DNA of 64,000 nt from positions 1-64,000 of the forward strand of contig NZ_BQID01000009.1 of NCBI RefSeq assembly GCF_021602345.1, written 5' to 3'. Every line of letters starts with the position of its first letter. Positions within the stretch are counted from its first letter, which is position 1. Position numbers and translations under genes: made by a program. The notes below the pieces were generated by a model. The model was not told where the DNA came from. It did not search any database and saw nothing but the letters and a program-made list of their open reading frames with translations. The stretch comes from Pseudomonas pharyngis. Its GTDB lineage: Bacteria > Pseudomonadota > Gammaproteobacteria > Pseudomonadales > Pseudomonadaceae. Positions 16,885 to 26,721 of the stretch are shown here, piece after piece.

Positions 16885-17753
16885 TGGCCGCTCGAGGCCG
16901 GATAGAAACCGTCAGACAGAGTCTTCAGCGCGGCCGGCAAACGCGGCCCGAGTCCGCCCACCAGCAGCGTCGGATCCAGCTCCAGCACACGGCCGGTCTT
17001 GGCGGCACGGCTGGAATTGAGGATCGGGTTTTCCTTGAACAACGCCGCTTTCGCCGCCTCGCCGGTCAGCGCACGGTCAGCGAACACCAGCACTTCAGGA
17101 TCAAGACTGGCCAGTGACTCCACGGAAAACGGCTTGTAACCGGTGTGGGTCGCGAGGTTATGCCCGCCCGCCTGTTGCAGCAGCCAATCGGCGGCGGTGT
17201 CCTTGCCGGCGATCAGCGGTTTGCCGCCGGCATGCCCGAGCAGCAACAGCACGCCCGGTGCTTTGTGCTTTGATTGCACCGCAACCACACGTGCCTTCTG
17301 AGCATCGAGTTGCTGTTGATAACTGTGCAGCAATTGCGCGGCCTGGCTTTCGGCCCCCAGCAACTGCCCCAGATGAGTAACGTTTTTCTCCAGTGTCGGC
17401 AGATCCGGCTGAGCCGAGAACAATTCCACCTGCACCTTGGCGCTGCGAACCTGGGAGATCACTGGCGGCGGGCCCATTTCTTCAGTGCCGATCAGGATGT
17501 CCGGGCGCAGGCTGAGAATGCCTTCGGCCGACAGGCTGCGCTGGTAGCCGATGCTCGGCAGGGACTTGAGGGATTGCGGATGCTGGCTGGTGGTGTCGAC
17601 GCCCACCAGTTTGGCCTCGCCGCCCAGCGCACTGACCCACTCCGACAACGCACCGCCGGCGCTGACCCAACGTTGCGGCAACTCGGCCGCTGCAGCCTGG
17701 TGGCTGACCCAAAGTCCGACACACAGCACGGCAACGCGGGTACTCAGGCGCAT
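16881..17753 (-). CDS. phuT: Periplasmic haem-binding protein of the Phu ABC transporter
   Basis: This 290-residue class III periplasmic binding protein has a clear signal peptide (MRLSTRVAVLCVGLWVSHQAAAA) and two TroA-like lobes joined by a long helix. It delivers haem to PhuUV. The ATG at 17753 is used because it gives a normal signal peptide; the open frame to 18212 is not needed. It heads phuTUVW. The outer-membrane receptor phuR and the cytoplasmic haem carrier phuS, which flank phuT in P. aeruginosa, are not upstream here. A Fur box and a sigma-70 promoter lie 93-120 bp upstream. Confidence 0.94.
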   Translation of the reverse strand: MRLSTRVAVLCVGLWVSHQAAAAELPQRWVSAGGALSEWVSALGGEAKLVGVDTTSQHPQSLKSLPSIGYQRSLSAEGILSLRPDILIGTEEMGPPPVISQVRSAKVQVELFSAQPDLPTLEKNVTHLGQLLGAESQAAQLLHSYQQQLDAQKARVVAVQSKHKAPGVLLLLGHAGGKPLIAGKDTAADWLLQQAGGHNLATHTGYKPFSVESLASLDPEVLVFADRALTGEAAKAALFKENPILNSSRAAKTGRVLELDPTLLVGGLGPRLPAALKTLSDGFYPASSGQ

Positions 17754-17845
17754 AGACAGCTTCCTTGAAAGGTTTTCCCGGGCATCGGAACGGCAGGCCA
17801 AGTATCCTCGGCAGCGATCACCTCGCCACGGGCGAAGGCGGCCAT

Positions 17846-17873
17846 TTGATAATTGTTTGCATTTGAACGTCAA
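17846..17873 (-). promoter_or_regulatory. phuT promoter with Fur box
   Basis: On the minus strand, TTGACG (17868-17873), a 16-nt spacer and TATCAA (17846-17851). The 19-mer at 17848-17866 matches the Fur consensus at 12 of 19 positions and overlaps spacer and -10. Expected 5' leader of about 85 nt before phuT. Confidence 0.7.
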
Positions 17874-17915
17874 GCTCGGACATATCCGGACACGAGCCGA
17901 CACTTGAGGATAGGC

Positions 17916-18233
17916 ATGAAGTTTCTTTGCGCGGGTGCCGATCTGGCTGAGGGCGGCAGCCGCGGTTTCGATATCGACGGGAAAAAACTGTTTGCCGTGC
18001 GCCGCGCGGGGCAGGCTTACGTCTACCTCAATCGCTGCCCGCATCGGGGCGTCGGTCTGGAATGGCATCCCGACCAGTTTCTCGACCCAAGCAACAGCCT
18101 GATCCAGTGCGCCACCCACGGCGCACTGTTTCTGATCGAAGACGGAGAATGCGTCGCCGGCCCCTGCGCCGGACAATCGCTGACGGCCATCCCTTGCCAT
18201 GAAGACGCGCAAGGGCTGTGGATCGACGTTTAA
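17916..18233 (+). CDS. Small Rieske-type [2Fe-2S] protein
   Basis: This 105-residue soluble protein is a stand-alone Rieske domain. The cluster ligands are C-P-H in RCPHRGVGL and C-A-T-H in QCATHGALF, about 20 residues apart. Such single-domain Rieske ferredoxins usually donate electrons to an oxygenase or reductase, but no partner is adjacent. The ATG at 17916 has GAGGA 5-9 nt upstream; the longer frame from 17853 crosses the Fur box and is rejected. It is divergent from phuT and converges on sfsA, overlapping its stop by 4 bp. Confidence 0.88.
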   Translation: MKFLCAGADLAEGGSRGFDIDGKKLFAVRRAGQAYVYLNRCPHRGVGLEWHPDQFLDPSNSLIQCATHGALFLIEDGECVAGPCAGQSLTAIPCHEDAQGLWIDV

Positions 18234-18943
18234 CCGTTGAGCAGCACGTCCAGGCGCCTGTCGATCACCATCTCTTCATGGCTCAACCGCACGCCGTACG
18301 CCAGGACCTCGACCCCGCACGCCACCGCCTCACGTAGCGCAGCGGCGTAGGCCGAGTCGATTTCCTCGGCCGGGCGCACCGCTTCGACACCCGTGAGATT
18401 GACGCAGTACAACTGCACCGCGCGAATCCCGTCCCGGGCCAGATGCGCCAGCTCACGCAAATGCTTGGCGCCGCGCTGGGTCACTGCATCGGGAAATGCC
18501 GCAATCGCCGTGCCATCGAAACCCAGAGTGACGCTTTTCACTTCAACGTAAGCCGAGCCCGTCGGGTAGTCGAGGCGAAAATCGATCCGGCTCTTTTCCT
18601 GCCCGTACGCCACTTCACGCTTGAGCCCGGTAAAACCGTTCAGCTCACTGATGACGCCGGCCTGCAAGGCTTCTTCGACCAGAGCGTTGGCGCGCCCGGT
18701 GTTGACGCAAAACAACCGGCCCTGCGGGGTTTCACCGACTTCCCAGGTGCCGGGCAGTTTGCGTTTCGGATCTGTGGAGCGGCTGAACCAGACCTGCCCG
18801 CCCTCGACCTGGCAATTGAGCATTGAACCGGTGTTCGGGCAGTGAATGGTCAGCAATTCGCCGCCAACGGTTTCGATATCGGCGAGAAAACGCTTGTAAC
18901 GGCGGATCAATCGGCCTTCTTCGAGCGGAGGATGAAAACGCAT
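18230..18943 (-). CDS. sfsA: SfsA family protein
   Basis: This 237-residue protein is a typical SfsA: N-terminal OB-fold ([19 protein letters not shown]), CPNTGSM motif near residue 55, and the nuclease-like core with IDFRLDYP and EVKSVTL. SfsA was named for sugar-fermentation stimulation in E. coli and has been reported as a nucleic-acid-binding nuclease-fold protein. Its physiological role is still unclear. It is immediately downstream of the aminotransferase gene (start and stop share a base) and upstream of dksA as in many gamma-proteobacteria. Confidence 0.94.
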   Translation of the reverse strand: MRFHPPLEEGRLIRRYKRFLADIETVGGELLTIHCPNTGSMLNCQVEGGQVWFSRSTDPKRKLPGTWEVGETPQGRLFCVNTGRANALVEEALQAGVISELNGFTGLKREVAYGQEKSRIDFRLDYPTGSAYVEVKSVTLGFDGTAIAAFPDAVTQRGAKHLRELAHLARDGIRAVQLYCVNLTGVEAVRPAEEIDSAYAAALREAVACGVEVLAYGVRLSHEEMVIDRRLDVLLNG

Positions 18944-20115
18944 CAGCCTTGCCAGCTCTTCAAGCCACGGGCGATACGCTCTACCGCTTCCTGTAGGCGT
19001 GGGAGGTTTTGCGTGTAGGCAAAGCGCACGTGATGACCGGCCTGATAGCGGCCGAAATCCAGCCCCGGCGTGAATGCCACGTGTTCGGTTTCGAGGAAAT
19101 GCCGGCAGAACGCGAAGGCATCGCCGCCGAACTGGCTGATATCGGCATACAAATAGAACGCGCCTTCCGGCTCCACGGCAATGTTGAAGCCCAGCTCCCG
19201 CAATGCCGGCAGCAGGAAGTCGCGACGACGGCCGAATTCGGCGCGACGCTCTTCGAGAATCGCGATGGTGTCCGGTTCAAAACAGGCCAGCGCTGCGTGT
19301 TGTGCCATGCTTGGCGCGCTGATGTAGAGGTTCTGCGCGAGTTTTTCCAGCTCACTGACGGCGGCATCCGGCGCCACCAGCCAGCCGAGGCGCCACCCGG
19401 TCATGCCGAAATATTTGGAGAAGCTGTTGAGGACAAAGGCGCTGTCGTCCACTTCCAGCACACTGGCGGCGTCGGTGCCGTAAGTCAGGCCGTGATAAAT
19501 CTCGTCCACCACCAGATGCCCGTGACGCGCCTTGATGGCTGCGGATAACCCGGCCAGTTCATCGCGGGTCAGAATCGTACCGGTCGGGTTGGCTGGCGAG
19601 GCAACCAGCGCACCGACGCTGTCGTGATCCCAGTGGCGTGCCACCAGGTCCGGCGTCAGTTGATAGCGAACGTCCGGGCCCACCGGTACAAGCTGTGCCG
19701 CGCCTTCGACCAACCGCAGAAAGTGTCGGTTGCAAGGATAGCCGGGGTCGGCCAGCAGCCAGTGTTTGCCCGGATCCACCAGCAACGCACTGGCCAGCAG
19801 CAGCGCGCCGGAACCGCCGGGCGTAATGAGAATCCGTCGTGGATCGATGTTCAGGCCGTAGCGCGTTTGATAGAAACCGGAAATCGCCTCGCGCAGCTCG
19901 GGAATACCACGGGCCGCGGTGTAGCGGGTTTTCCCCGCCGTCAGGGCTTGCTGGCCGGCGCGAATGATCGGCTCGGCGGTGGTGAAGTCCGGTTCGCCGA
20001 TTTCCAGGTGGATCACGTCGTGGCCGGCGGCCTGCAATTCATTGGCCCGCGCCAGCAACGCCATGACATGGAACGGTTCGATCGCACGACTGCGCGCACT
20101 GTAGGGCTGAGCCAT
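18943..20115 (-). CDS. PLP-dependent class I/II aminotransferase
   Basis: This 390-residue fold-type I aminotransferase has PLP motifs in order: [12 protein letters not shown], the aspartate of [11 protein letters not shown], the Schiff-base lysine in [16 protein letters not shown], and the carboxylate-binding arginine near the C-terminus (HHVRFAY). Position next to sfsA and dksA is conserved in Pseudomonas. It resembles aspartate/alanine-type aminotransferases of subgroup I-gamma. The actual amino donor cannot be read from the sequence, so no symbol is given. Confidence 0.92.
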   Translation of the reverse strand: MAQPYSARSRAIEPFHVMALLARANELQAAGHDVIHLEIGEPDFTTAEPIIRAGQQALTAGKTRYTAARGIPELREAISGFYQTRYGLNIDPRRILITPGGSGALLLASALLVDPGKHWLLADPGYPCNRHFLRLVEGAAQLVPVGPDVRYQLTPDLVARHWDHDSVGALVASPANPTGTILTRDELAGLSAAIKARHGHLVVDEIYHGLTYGTDAASVLEVDDSAFVLNSFSKYFGMTGWRLGWLVAPDAAVSELEKLAQNLYISAPSMAQHAALACFEPDTIAILEERRAEFGRRRDFLLPALRELGFNIAVEPEGAFYLYADISQFGGDAFAFCRHFLETEHVAFTPGLDFGRYQAGHHVRFAYTQNLPRLQEAVERIARGLKSWQG

Positions 20116-20449
20116 TGGCCTTCCTTCAACGAGGGAAAAGAAACGATTCTACCCATCTGCCGGAACGAGCGAGAACCCGCAGCGGTCACAGCCTCAAGAA
20201 CACTGGACTGTAACGACCCGCGCGTACGCTCCAGGATTGACTAAAATCAGTGATTGAGCAGGTTTGCAGCACCGCCGGACATGGCTTGGCAAACATTTGC
20301 AAGTCCCATCGGCCACGCGCTCGACATCCGGGAGTAGCGCGGGTCGAATTGATCTGGTAAGTTCGCCCGCTTGCAGCCGCAGGGCCGGCAGGTGTCGGTG
20401 ATGGAGCAATCCTGCGCAATGGATTACAAGAGTAGAGGCGGTCCATTTC
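20116..20449. other. Intergenic region upstream of dksA
   Basis: About 334 bp with no convincing gene. It should hold the dksA promoter(s) and the divergent aminotransferase promoter. Only a poor TTGACT element near 20237 is visible, without a good -10 at the right distance. A TTGGCA...TTGCA pair near 20289-20303 has 9 instead of 10 bases between GG and GC, so it is not accepted as a sigma-54 site. Confidence 0.4.
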
Positions 20450-20893
20450 ATGCCCACCCAAGCAAAGCAACAGGCAAGTCAGACACTCAGCGGTTTCGAA
20501 CCTTACGTCCCTAAAGAGGGCGAAGAGTACATGGGCGCGCCTATGCGTGCGCACTTCACCAAGATCCTGACCAAGTGGAAACTCGACTTGATGCAGGAAG
20601 TCGACCGCACTGTTGATCACATGAAAGACGAAGCGGCCAACTTTCCTGATCCGGCCGACCGTGCCAGCCAGGAAGAAGAGTTCGCCCTCGAGCTGCGCGC
20701 CCGCGACCGCGAGCGCAAACTGATCAAGAAGATCGACAAGACCCTGCAACTGATCGAAGACGAAGAGTACGGCTGGTGCGACTCTTGCGGCATCGAGATC
20801 GGCGTCAAGCGCCTCGAGGCCCGTCCGACTGCCGACATGTGCGTCGACTGCAAGAACCTGGCGGAAATCAAGGAAAAGCAGGTCGGCAAGTAA
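20450..20893 (+). CDS. dksA: RNA polymerase-binding transcription factor DksA
   Basis: This 147-residue protein inserts a coiled coil into the RNA polymerase secondary channel and works with ppGpp to repress rRNA promoters and activate amino-acid promoters. The coiled-coil tip carries the essential acidic motif (DPADRA around residues 67-72). The C4 zinc finger is complete (CDSC ... CVDC, about 110-136). It is the canonical zinc-containing form, not the Cys-poor DksA2. A strong terminator follows at once, so gluQ probably has separate expression. The tRNA and presumed rRNA promoters in this window have GC-rich discriminators of the kind DksA/ppGpp controls. Confidence 0.97.
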   Translation: MPTQAKQQASQTLSGFEPYVPKEGEEYMGAPMRAHFTKILTKWKLDLMQEVDRTVDHMKDEAANFPDPADRASQEEEFALELRARDRERKLIKKIDKTLQLIEDEEYGWCDSCGIEIGVKRLEARPTADMCVDCKNLAEIKEKQVGK

Positions 20894-20907
20894 TCCCGGC
20901 CTGAACG

Positions 20908-20938
20908 AAAAACGGAGCGTGCGAACGCTCCGTTTTTG
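20908..20938 (+). terminator. Rho-independent terminator of dksA
   Basis: Stem ACGGAGCGT/ACGCTCCGT (20912-20920 with 20925-20933) with a GCGA loop, flanked by A- and T-runs. Lies 15 bp after the dksA stop. Confidence 0.92.
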
Positions 20939-20976
20939 TTTCTGGCGTTTTTTGACTCTCAAGTAACATCGCCCTC

Positions 20977-21873
20977 ATGACTGCCAACACCTCCCCCGCC
21001 TACATTGGCCGCTTCGCCCCGACACCCAGCGGGCACCTGCATTTCGGTTCGCTGGTCGCCGCCCTGGCCTCTTATCTGGACGCGCGCTCGGTGGGCGGCC
21101 GCTGGCTGGTGCGCATGGAAGACCTCGATCCGCCCCGTGAAGAGCCGGGCGCGCAAGCGGCGATTCTCAAGGCGCTGGAAAGCTATGGCTTCGAATGGGA
21201 CGGCGAAATGGTCCGCCAGAGCGATCGGCACGAAGCCTACGCCCAAGTGCTCGACAGCCTGTTCAATCACGGCCTGGCCTACGCCTGCACCTGTTCGCGC
21301 AAACAGCTCGAGCCGTACCATGGCATTTATCCGGGACTGTGCCGCAATGCCGGCCATGGTCAGGAAGACGCGGCGATTCGCCTGCGCGTGCCGGAGCTCG
21401 AATACCACTTCATCGACCGGGTGCAGGGCCAATACCGCCAGCATCTGGGCCGTGACGTGGGAGATTTCGTAATCCGCCGCCGCGACGGTCTCTACGCCTA
21501 CCAACTGGCAGTGGTGCTGGACGATGCGTGGCAGGGCATCACCGACATCGTGCGCGGTGCCGATCTGCTCGACTCCACACCGCGTCAGCTCTATCTGCAG
21601 GAATTGCTGGGCCTGCGCCAACCGCGCTATCTGCATTTGCCACTGATTACCCAGCCGGACGGCAACAAGCTCGGCAAGTCCTATCGCTCGCCACCGCTGG
21701 AAGCCGATCAGGCCGCGCCATTGTTGCTGCGGGCCCTGCGTGCACTGGGGCAAAACCCGGGGCCCGAACTGGCCCACGCCTCGCCGCATGAACTGTTGAA
21801 CTGGGGCAGCGCCCACTGGGATGCCTTGAAAATCCCGCGCACACTGACCCTGCCCGAAGCGCAACTGCTGTGA
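20977..21873 (+). CDS. gluQ: Glutamyl-Q tRNA(Asp) synthetase
   Basis: This 298-residue truncated glutamyl-tRNA synthetase paralogue lacks the anticodon-binding domain. It activates glutamate and attaches it to queuosine at position 34 of tRNA(Asp). The HIGH-type motif is PTPSGHLHFGS (about 14-24), and the KMSKS-type motif is KLGKS. The zinc site C-x-C...Y-x3-C is complete (ACTCSRKQLEPYHGIYPGLC). It lies directly after dksA, the usual arrangement in gamma-proteobacteria. Confidence 0.96.
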   Translation: MTANTSPAYIGRFAPTPSGHLHFGSLVAALASYLDARSVGGRWLVRMEDLDPPREEPGAQAAILKALESYGFEWDGEMVRQSDRHEAYAQVLDSLFNHGLAYACTCSRKQLEPYHGIYPGLCRNAGHGQEDAAIRLRVPELEYHFIDRVQGQYRQHLGRDVGDFVIRRRDGLYAYQLAVVLDDAWQGITDIVRGADLLDSTPRQLYLQELLGLRQPRYLHLPLITQPDGNKLGKSYRSPPLEADQAAPLLLRALRALGQNPGPELAHASPHELLNWGSAHWDALKIPRTLTLPEAQLL

Positions 21874-21950
21874 CGACACTTGCAGTGGCGCGCCCATCCG
21901 TTACCATCGCCGCACGTTTTCGGGCACGCGCATAAAAAAGAGAGGCCGGG

Positions 21951-22127
21951 ATGTACATCTATCGCTTGGTCCTGCTTCTGGTCGTGGGGATCTACCTGTT
22001 TTCTCCCGCCATCATGGATTGGTGGATCGACGCGACGGGCGCCTGGTATCGCCCTTATCTGCTCTGGCTGATCCTGATTGTCGTGACCTTCATCCTGCAG
22101 AGCCAAAAAGATGCCGATGAGCTTTAG
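21951..22127 (+). CDS. cbrX: CbrX, small membrane protein overlapping cbrA
   Basis: This 58-residue ORF was found by reading upstream of cbrA. It begins MYIYRLVLLLVVGIYLFSPA and contains two hydrophobic segments (about 5-22 and 35-50) separated by a WWIDATGAWYRP loop, with a charged QKDADEL end. AGAGAGGCCGGG precedes the ATG, a good Shine-Dalgarno. Its last 17 bases overlap the cbrA start, implying translational coupling. Position and size match the cbrX gene known ahead of cbrA in Pseudomonas. Its function is not established; it may assist CbrA insertion or translation. Confidence 0.85.
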   Translation: MYIYRLVLLLVVGIYLFSPAIMDWWIDATGAWYRPYLLWLILIVVTFILQSQKDADEL

Positions 22128-25065
22128 CCTGACCCAGATGCTGCTGATCAGCGCCGCCTACCTGGCCGCGCTGTTCGGCGTGGCCTGGATCAGTGAACGG
22201 GGCATGATCCCGCGGGCGATCATTCGCCACCCGTTGACCTACACACTGTCGCTGGGGGTCTACGCCAGCGCGTGGGCGTTTTATGGCACGGTGGGTCTGG
22301 CCTATCAGTACGGCTATGGCTTTCTGTCCAGTTATCTCGGGGTGTCCGGCGCGTTTCTGCTGGCGCCAGTGCTGCTGTATCCGATCCTCAAGATCACCCG
22401 CACTTATCAACTGTCGTCGCTGGCGGACCTGTTCGCCTTCCGCTTTCGCAGCACCTGGGCCGGTGCGCTGACCACGATTTTCATGCTGATCGGCGTCTTG
22501 CCGTTGCTGGCGTTGCAGATTCAGGCGGTGGCCGACTCCATTGGCATCCTCACCGGCGAACCGGTGCAGAATCGCGTGGCCCTGGCGTTCTGTGCGCTGA
22601 TCATTCTGTTCACGATCTTCTTCGGCTCCCGTCACATCGCCACCCGTGAAAAGCACGAAGGACTGGTATTCGCGATTGCCTTCGAATCGGTGATCAAACT
22701 GGTGGCCCTTGGCGGCGTTGGCCTCTACGCGCTATACGGCGTATTCGACGGCCCGCAGCAACTTGAACTGTGGCTGTTGCAGAACCAGACCGCCCTCGCC
22801 GCCCTGCACACGCCGTTGCAGGAAGGCCCGTGGCGCACGTTGCTGCTGGTGTTTTTCGCCTCGGCGATCGTGATGCCGCACATGTATCACATGACCTTCA
22901 CTGAAAACCTCAACCCGCGCTCGCTGGTCAGCGCAAGCTGGGGCCTGCCGCTGTTCCTACTGTTGATGAGCCTGGCCGTGCCGCTGATTCTCTGGGCCGG
23001 CCTGAAACTCGGCGCCACCACCAATCCGGAATACTTCACCCTCGGCATCGGTATCGCCGCCAACAGCAAGTCGCTGGCGTTGCTGGCCTATGTCGGCGGA
23101 TTGTCGGCGGCCAGCGGCCTGATCATCGTCACCACGCTGGCGCTGTCGGGCATGGCCCTGAACCATCTGGTGCTGCCGCTCTACCAGCCACCGGCCGAGG
23201 GCAATATCTATCGCTGGTTGAAATGGACCCGCCGGGCACTGATCGTCGCGATCATCATGGCCGGCTTCTGCTTCTATCTGATGCTGGGCGCCGAGCAGGA
23301 TCTGGCCAACCTCGGCATCGTTGCCTTCGTTGCGACCCTGCAATTCCTGCCGGGTGTGCTCTCGGTGCTGTACTGGCCGACCGCCAATCGCCGCGGTTTT
23401 ATCGCCGGTCTGCTGGCGGGGATTGTGGTGTGGGTCGTGACCATGCTGTTGCCGCTGGTCGGCAACCTGCAAGGTTTCTACATTCCGCTGCTGAACATGA
23501 TTTACGTATTGGACGACACCAGTTGGCACATGGCGGCCATCGCCTCGCTGGCGGCCAACGTCCTGATGTTCACGCTGATTTCGCTGTTCACCAATGCCAG
23601 CCCTGAAGAGGCCAGCGCCGCCGAAGCCTGCGCGGTGGACAACGTACGTCGCCCGCAACGCCGCGAATTGCACGCCGCCTCGCCGCAAGAATTCGCCACG
23701 CAACTGGCCAAGCCGCTGGGCGCCAAGGCTGCGCAGAAAGAAGTCGAACAGGCCCTGCGCGACCTTTATCTGCCATTCGACGAACGCCGCCCTTATGCCT
23801 TGCGCCGCCTGCGTGACCGGATCGAAGCCAACCTCTCCGGCCTGATGGGCCCGAGCGTCGCCCAGGACATGGTGGAAACCTTTCTGCCGTACAAGGCTGG
23901 CGGTGAAAACTACGTCACCGAAGACATCCACTTCATCGAAAGCCGCCTCGAGGATTATCACTCGCGCCTCACCGGTCTGGCTGCCGAACTCGATGCCCTG
24001 CGCCGCTACCACCGCCAGACCCTGCAGGAACTGCCGATGGGCGTCTGCTCGCTGGCCAAGGATCAGGAGATCCTGATGTGGAACAAGGCCATGGAAGAAC
24101 TGACCGGAATTGCCGCGCAACGGGTCGTCGGCTCGCGCCTGAGCACCATCGCCAATCCGTGGAAAGACCTGCTGCAAGGCTTCATCCATCTGCCGGATGA
24201 ACATTTGCACAAACAGCATTTGGCCCTCGACGGCCAGACCCGTTGGCTGAACCTGCACAAAGCGGCGATCGACGAGCCGCTGGCACCGGGCAACAGCGGC
24301 CTGGTGTTGCTGGTGGAAGATCTGACCGAAACCCAAATGCTCGAAGACAAACTGGTGCACTCCGAGCGCCTGGCCAGCATCGGCCGACTCGCGGCGGGTG
24401 TGGCCCACGAAATCGGCAACCCGATCACCGGCATCGCGTGCCTGGCGCAAAACCTGCGGGAAGAGCGCGAAGAAGATGGTGAGCTGACGGAAATCAGCGG
24501 CCAGATCCTCGAGCAGACCAAACGCGTGTCGCGCATCGTCCAGTCGCTGATGAGCTTCGCCCACGCCGGCAGCCATCAGCACAGTGACGAGCCCGTTTGT
24601 CTGGCGGAAGTCGCCCAGGACGCCATCGGTTTGCTGGCGCTCAACCGGCGCAATTTCGAAGTCCAGTTCTACAACCTGTGCGATCCCGATCACTGGGTCG
24701 AAGGCGATCCGCAGCGGCTCGCCCAGGTGCTGATCAATCTGCTCTCCAACGCCCGTGACGCCTCGCCTGCCGGCAGTGCGGTGCGGGTCAAGAGCGAAGC
24801 CGGCGAACACACGGTCGATCTGATCGTCGAAGACGAAGGCAGCGGTATTCCGTCGAGCATCATGGACCGATTGTTCGAACCCTTCTTCACCACCAAGGAT
24901 CCTGGCGAAGGCACCGGTCTGGGCCTTGCACTGGTCTATTCCATCGTTGAAGAGCATTATGGACAAATCACCATCGACAGCCCGGCTGATGTTCAGAGCC
25001 AGCGCGGCACCCGTATCCGGGTGACATTGCCGCGTCATGTCGAAGCGACGTCCGCTGTGAACTGA
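22111..25065 (+). CDS. cbrA: CbrA, hybrid transporter/sensor histidine kinase
   Basis: This 984-residue protein has an N-terminal sodium/solute-symporter-like domain of about 13 membrane segments (roughly 5-500). A linker, a PAS-type domain (about 620-740) and a histidine kinase core follow. The phosphoacceptor is His766 in [11 protein letters not shown], and the ATP-binding N, G1 and G2 boxes are present ([25 protein letters not shown]). CbrA controls use of amino acids such as histidine and carbon-source hierarchy through CbrB. ATG codons at 22111 and 22117 are both possible; both overlap the 3' end of cbrX. cbrB follows after 22 bp. Confidence 0.96.
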   Translation: MPMSFSLTQMLLISAAYLAALFGVAWISERGMIPRAIIRHPLTYTLSLGVYASAWAFYGTVGLAYQYGYGFLSSYLGVSGAFLLAPVLLYPILKITRTYQLSSLADLFAFRFRSTWAGALTTIFMLIGVLPLLALQIQAVADSIGILTGEPVQNRVALAFCALIILFTIFFGSRHIATREKHEGLVFAIAFESVIKLVALGGVGLYALYGVFDGPQQLELWLLQNQTALAALHTPLQEGPWRTLLLVFFASAIVMPHMYHMTFTENLNPRSLVSASWGLPLFLLLMSLAVPLILWAGLKLGATTNPEYFTLGIGIAANSKSLALLAYVGGLSAASGLIIVTTLALSGMALNHLVLPLYQPPAEGNIYRWLKWTRRALIVAIIMAGFCFYLMLGAEQDLANLGIVAFVATLQFLPGVLSVLYWPTANRRGFIAGLLAGIVVWVVTMLLPLVGNLQGFYIPLLNMIYVLDDTSWHMAAIASLAANVLMFTLISLFTNASPEEASAAEACAVDNVRRPQRRELHAASPQEFATQLAKPLGAKAAQKEVEQALRDLYLPFDERRPYALRRLRDRIEANLSGLMGPSVAQDMVETFLPYKAGGENYVTEDIHFIESRLEDYHSRLTGLAAELDALRRYHRQTLQELPMGVCSLAKDQEILMWNKAMEELTGIAAQRVVGSRLSTIANPWKDLLQGFIHLPDEHLHKQHLALDGQTRWLNLHKAAIDEPLAPGNSGLVLLVEDLTETQMLEDKLVHSERLASIGRLAAGVAHEIGNPITGIACLAQNLREEREEDGELTEISGQILEQTKRVSRIVQSLMSFAHAGSHQHSDEPVCLAEVAQDAIGLLALNRRNFEVQFYNLCDPDHWVEGDPQRLAQVLINLLSNARDASPAGSAVRVKSEAGEHTVDLIVEDEGSGIPSSIMDRLFEPFFTTKDPGEGTGLGLALVYSIVEEHYGQITIDSPADVQSQRGTRIRVTLPRHVEATSAVN

Positions 25066-25087
25066 GACCGTCGAGAGTATCGAATCA

Positions 25088-26524
25088 ATGCCGCACATTT
25101 TGATCGTCGAAGACGAAACCATTATCCGCTCCGCCTTGCGCCGCCTGCTGGAACGCAACCAGTACCAGGTCAGCGAAGCCGGTTCAGTGCAGGAAGCACA
25201 AGAACGCTTCAGTATTCCCACATTCGATCTGATCGTCAGCGACCTGCGACTACCGGGCGCTCCCGGCACCGAGCTGATCAAGCTCGGCCAGGGCACGCCT
25301 GTGCTGATCATGACCAGCTACGCCAGCCTGCGCTCGGCGGTCGACTCGATGAAGATGGGCGCGGTGGATTACATTGCCAAGCCTTTCGACCACGATGAAA
25401 TGCTTCAGGCTGTCGCGCGGATCCTGCGTGATCGCCAATCGGCGCCTGCCGCCGGCGAGGCAGCTGCTGCCAGACCGGCCAATGGCAGCGGCAAATCCGC
25501 CATCGACAACAGCAACGGCGAAATCGGCATCATCGGCTCGTGTCCGCCGATGCAGGATCTTTACGGCAAGATCCGTAAAGTCGCGCCGACCGATTCCAAC
25601 GTGCTGATCCAGGGTGAGTCCGGCACCGGTAAAGAACTGGTGGCCCGCGCCCTGCACAACCTGTCGAAACGCGCCAAGGCGCCGATGATCTCGGTTAACT
25701 GCGCCGCCATTCCGGAAAGCCTGATCGAGTCCGAACTGTTCGGCCACGAGAAAGGTGCGTTCACCGGTGCCAGCGCCGGTCGCGCCGGTCTGGTGGAAGC
25801 GGCGGACGGCGGCACGCTGTTCCTCGACGAAATCGGCGAATTGCCACTCGAAGCTCAGGCTCGCCTGCTGCGCGTGTTGCAGGAAGGCGAAATTCGCCGG
25901 GTGGGCTCGGTCCAGTCACAAAAAGTCGATGTCCGCTTGATCGCGGCGACCCACCGTGACCTCAAGAGCCTGGCGAAAATCGGCCAGTTCCGTGAAGACT
26001 TGTACTACCGCCTCCACGTGATCGCGTTGAAACTGCCGGCCCTGCGCGAGCGTGGCGCCGACGTCAACGAAATCGCCAATGCGTTCCTCGCTCGTCAGAG
26101 CGCGCGCATCAACCGCACCGACCTGAAATTTGCCGCCGATGCCGAACAGGCGATCCGGCACTATTCCTGGCCGGGTAACGTGCGGGAGTTGGAAAACGCC
26201 GTCGAGCGCGCGGTTATTCTGAGCGAAAGCCCGGAAATTTCTGCCGACCTGCTGGGCATCGACATCGAACTGGGTGATCTGGAGGACGACGAATTCATCG
26301 GCCTGCCGGCTCAACAGTCCGGTAACGCCAGCAACAGCAGCCACGAACCGACGGAAGACCTGTCACTGGAAGACTATTTCCAGCATTTCGTGCTCGAGCA
26401 TCAGGACCACATGACCGAGACCGAACTGGCGCGCAAACTGGGCGTCAGCCGCAAATGCCTGTGGGAACGCCGTCAGCGTTTGGGCATTCCGCGGCGCAAG
26501 ACCGGGGTCGCCAGCGAGAGCTGA
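25088..26524 (+). CDS. cbrB: CbrB, sigma-54-dependent response regulator
   Basis: This 478-residue NtrC-family activator has a receiver domain with phospho-acceptor Asp52 ([10 protein letters not shown]). Its AAA+ domain has Walker A GESGTGKE, the sigma-54-contacting loop EKGAFTGA intact, and Walker [13 protein letters not shown] Fis-type helix-turn-helix ends the protein ([23 protein letters not shown]). Phosphorylated CbrB activates crcZ, whose promoter and palindrome lie immediately downstream, and catabolic genes. It is co-transcribed with cbrA and followed by its own terminator (26599-26636). Confidence 0.97.
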   Translation: MPHILIVEDETIIRSALRRLLERNQYQVSEAGSVQEAQERFSIPTFDLIVSDLRLPGAPGTELIKLGQGTPVLIMTSYASLRSAVDSMKMGAVDYIAKPFDHDEMLQAVARILRDRQSAPAAGEAAAARPANGSGKSAIDNSNGEIGIIGSCPPMQDLYGKIRKVAPTDSNVLIQGESGTGKELVARALHNLSKRAKAPMISVNCAAIPESLIESELFGHEKGAFTGASAGRAGLVEAADGGTLFLDEIGELPLEAQARLLRVLQEGEIRRVGSVQSQKVDVRLIAATHRDLKSLAKIGQFREDLYYRLHVIALKLPALRERGADVNEIANAFLARQSARINRTDLKFAADAEQAIRHYSWPGNVRELENAVERAVILSESPEISADLLGIDIELGDLEDDEFIGLPAQQSGNASNSSHEPTEDLSLEDYFQHFVLEHQDHMTETELARKLGVSRKCLWERRQRLGIPRRKTGVASES

Positions 26525-26571
26525 ACGTTACCTGTCGAGTGTGCGGGTAACCGCTAAAGAAGTGAAAAAAC

Positions 26572-26597
26572 TGTTACCTCAGTCTTTTCACGTAACA
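26572..26597 (+). promoter_or_regulatory. CbrB binding palindrome upstream of crcZ
   Basis: TGTTAC (26572-26577), exactly 14 nt, then GTAACA (26592-26597): a perfect match to the reported CbrB consensus. A second, imperfect copy with 15-nt spacing (CGTTAC...GTAACC) lies at 26526-26552, and a lone GTAAC at 26614-26618. The perfect site is centred about 137 bp upstream of the predicted crcZ start, a normal enhancer distance. Confidence 0.85.
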
Positions 26598-26598
26598 G

Positions 26599-26636
26599 AA
26601 GCCGGGGTTATCGGTAACGAAATCCCGGCTTTTTTT
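26599..26636 (+). terminator. Rho-independent terminator of cbrB
   Basis: Stem AAGCCGGG/CCCGGCTT (26599-26606 with 26624-26631) and a T-run to 26636. It lies between the CbrB site and the crcZ promoter. Confidence 0.85.
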
Positions 26637-26694
26637 CGCCCTGCGAAAACGGTTATATCGACCTAACCCCTTGTTTTATTGGGGTTCGCAAAAG

Positions 26695-26711
26695 TTGGCA
26701 CGGCACCTGCT
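26695..26711 (+). promoter_or_regulatory. Sigma-54 promoter of crcZ
   Basis: TTGGCACGGCACCTGCT: GG at 26697-26698 and GC at 26709-26710 separated by exactly 10 nt. Transcription should start near 26722. Fits activation by CbrB. Confidence 0.9.
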
Positions 26712-26721
26712 ATATGTTTGG

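Noticed and set aside
20289-20303. TTGGCA...TTGCA, sigma-54-like element before dksA
   Set aside because: GG and GC are separated by 9 nt, not 10, and nothing else supports it.
22957-25311. 784-codon minus-strand ORF
   Set aside because: Antisense shadow of cbrA produced by high third-position GC; the cbrA frame has all domain motifs.
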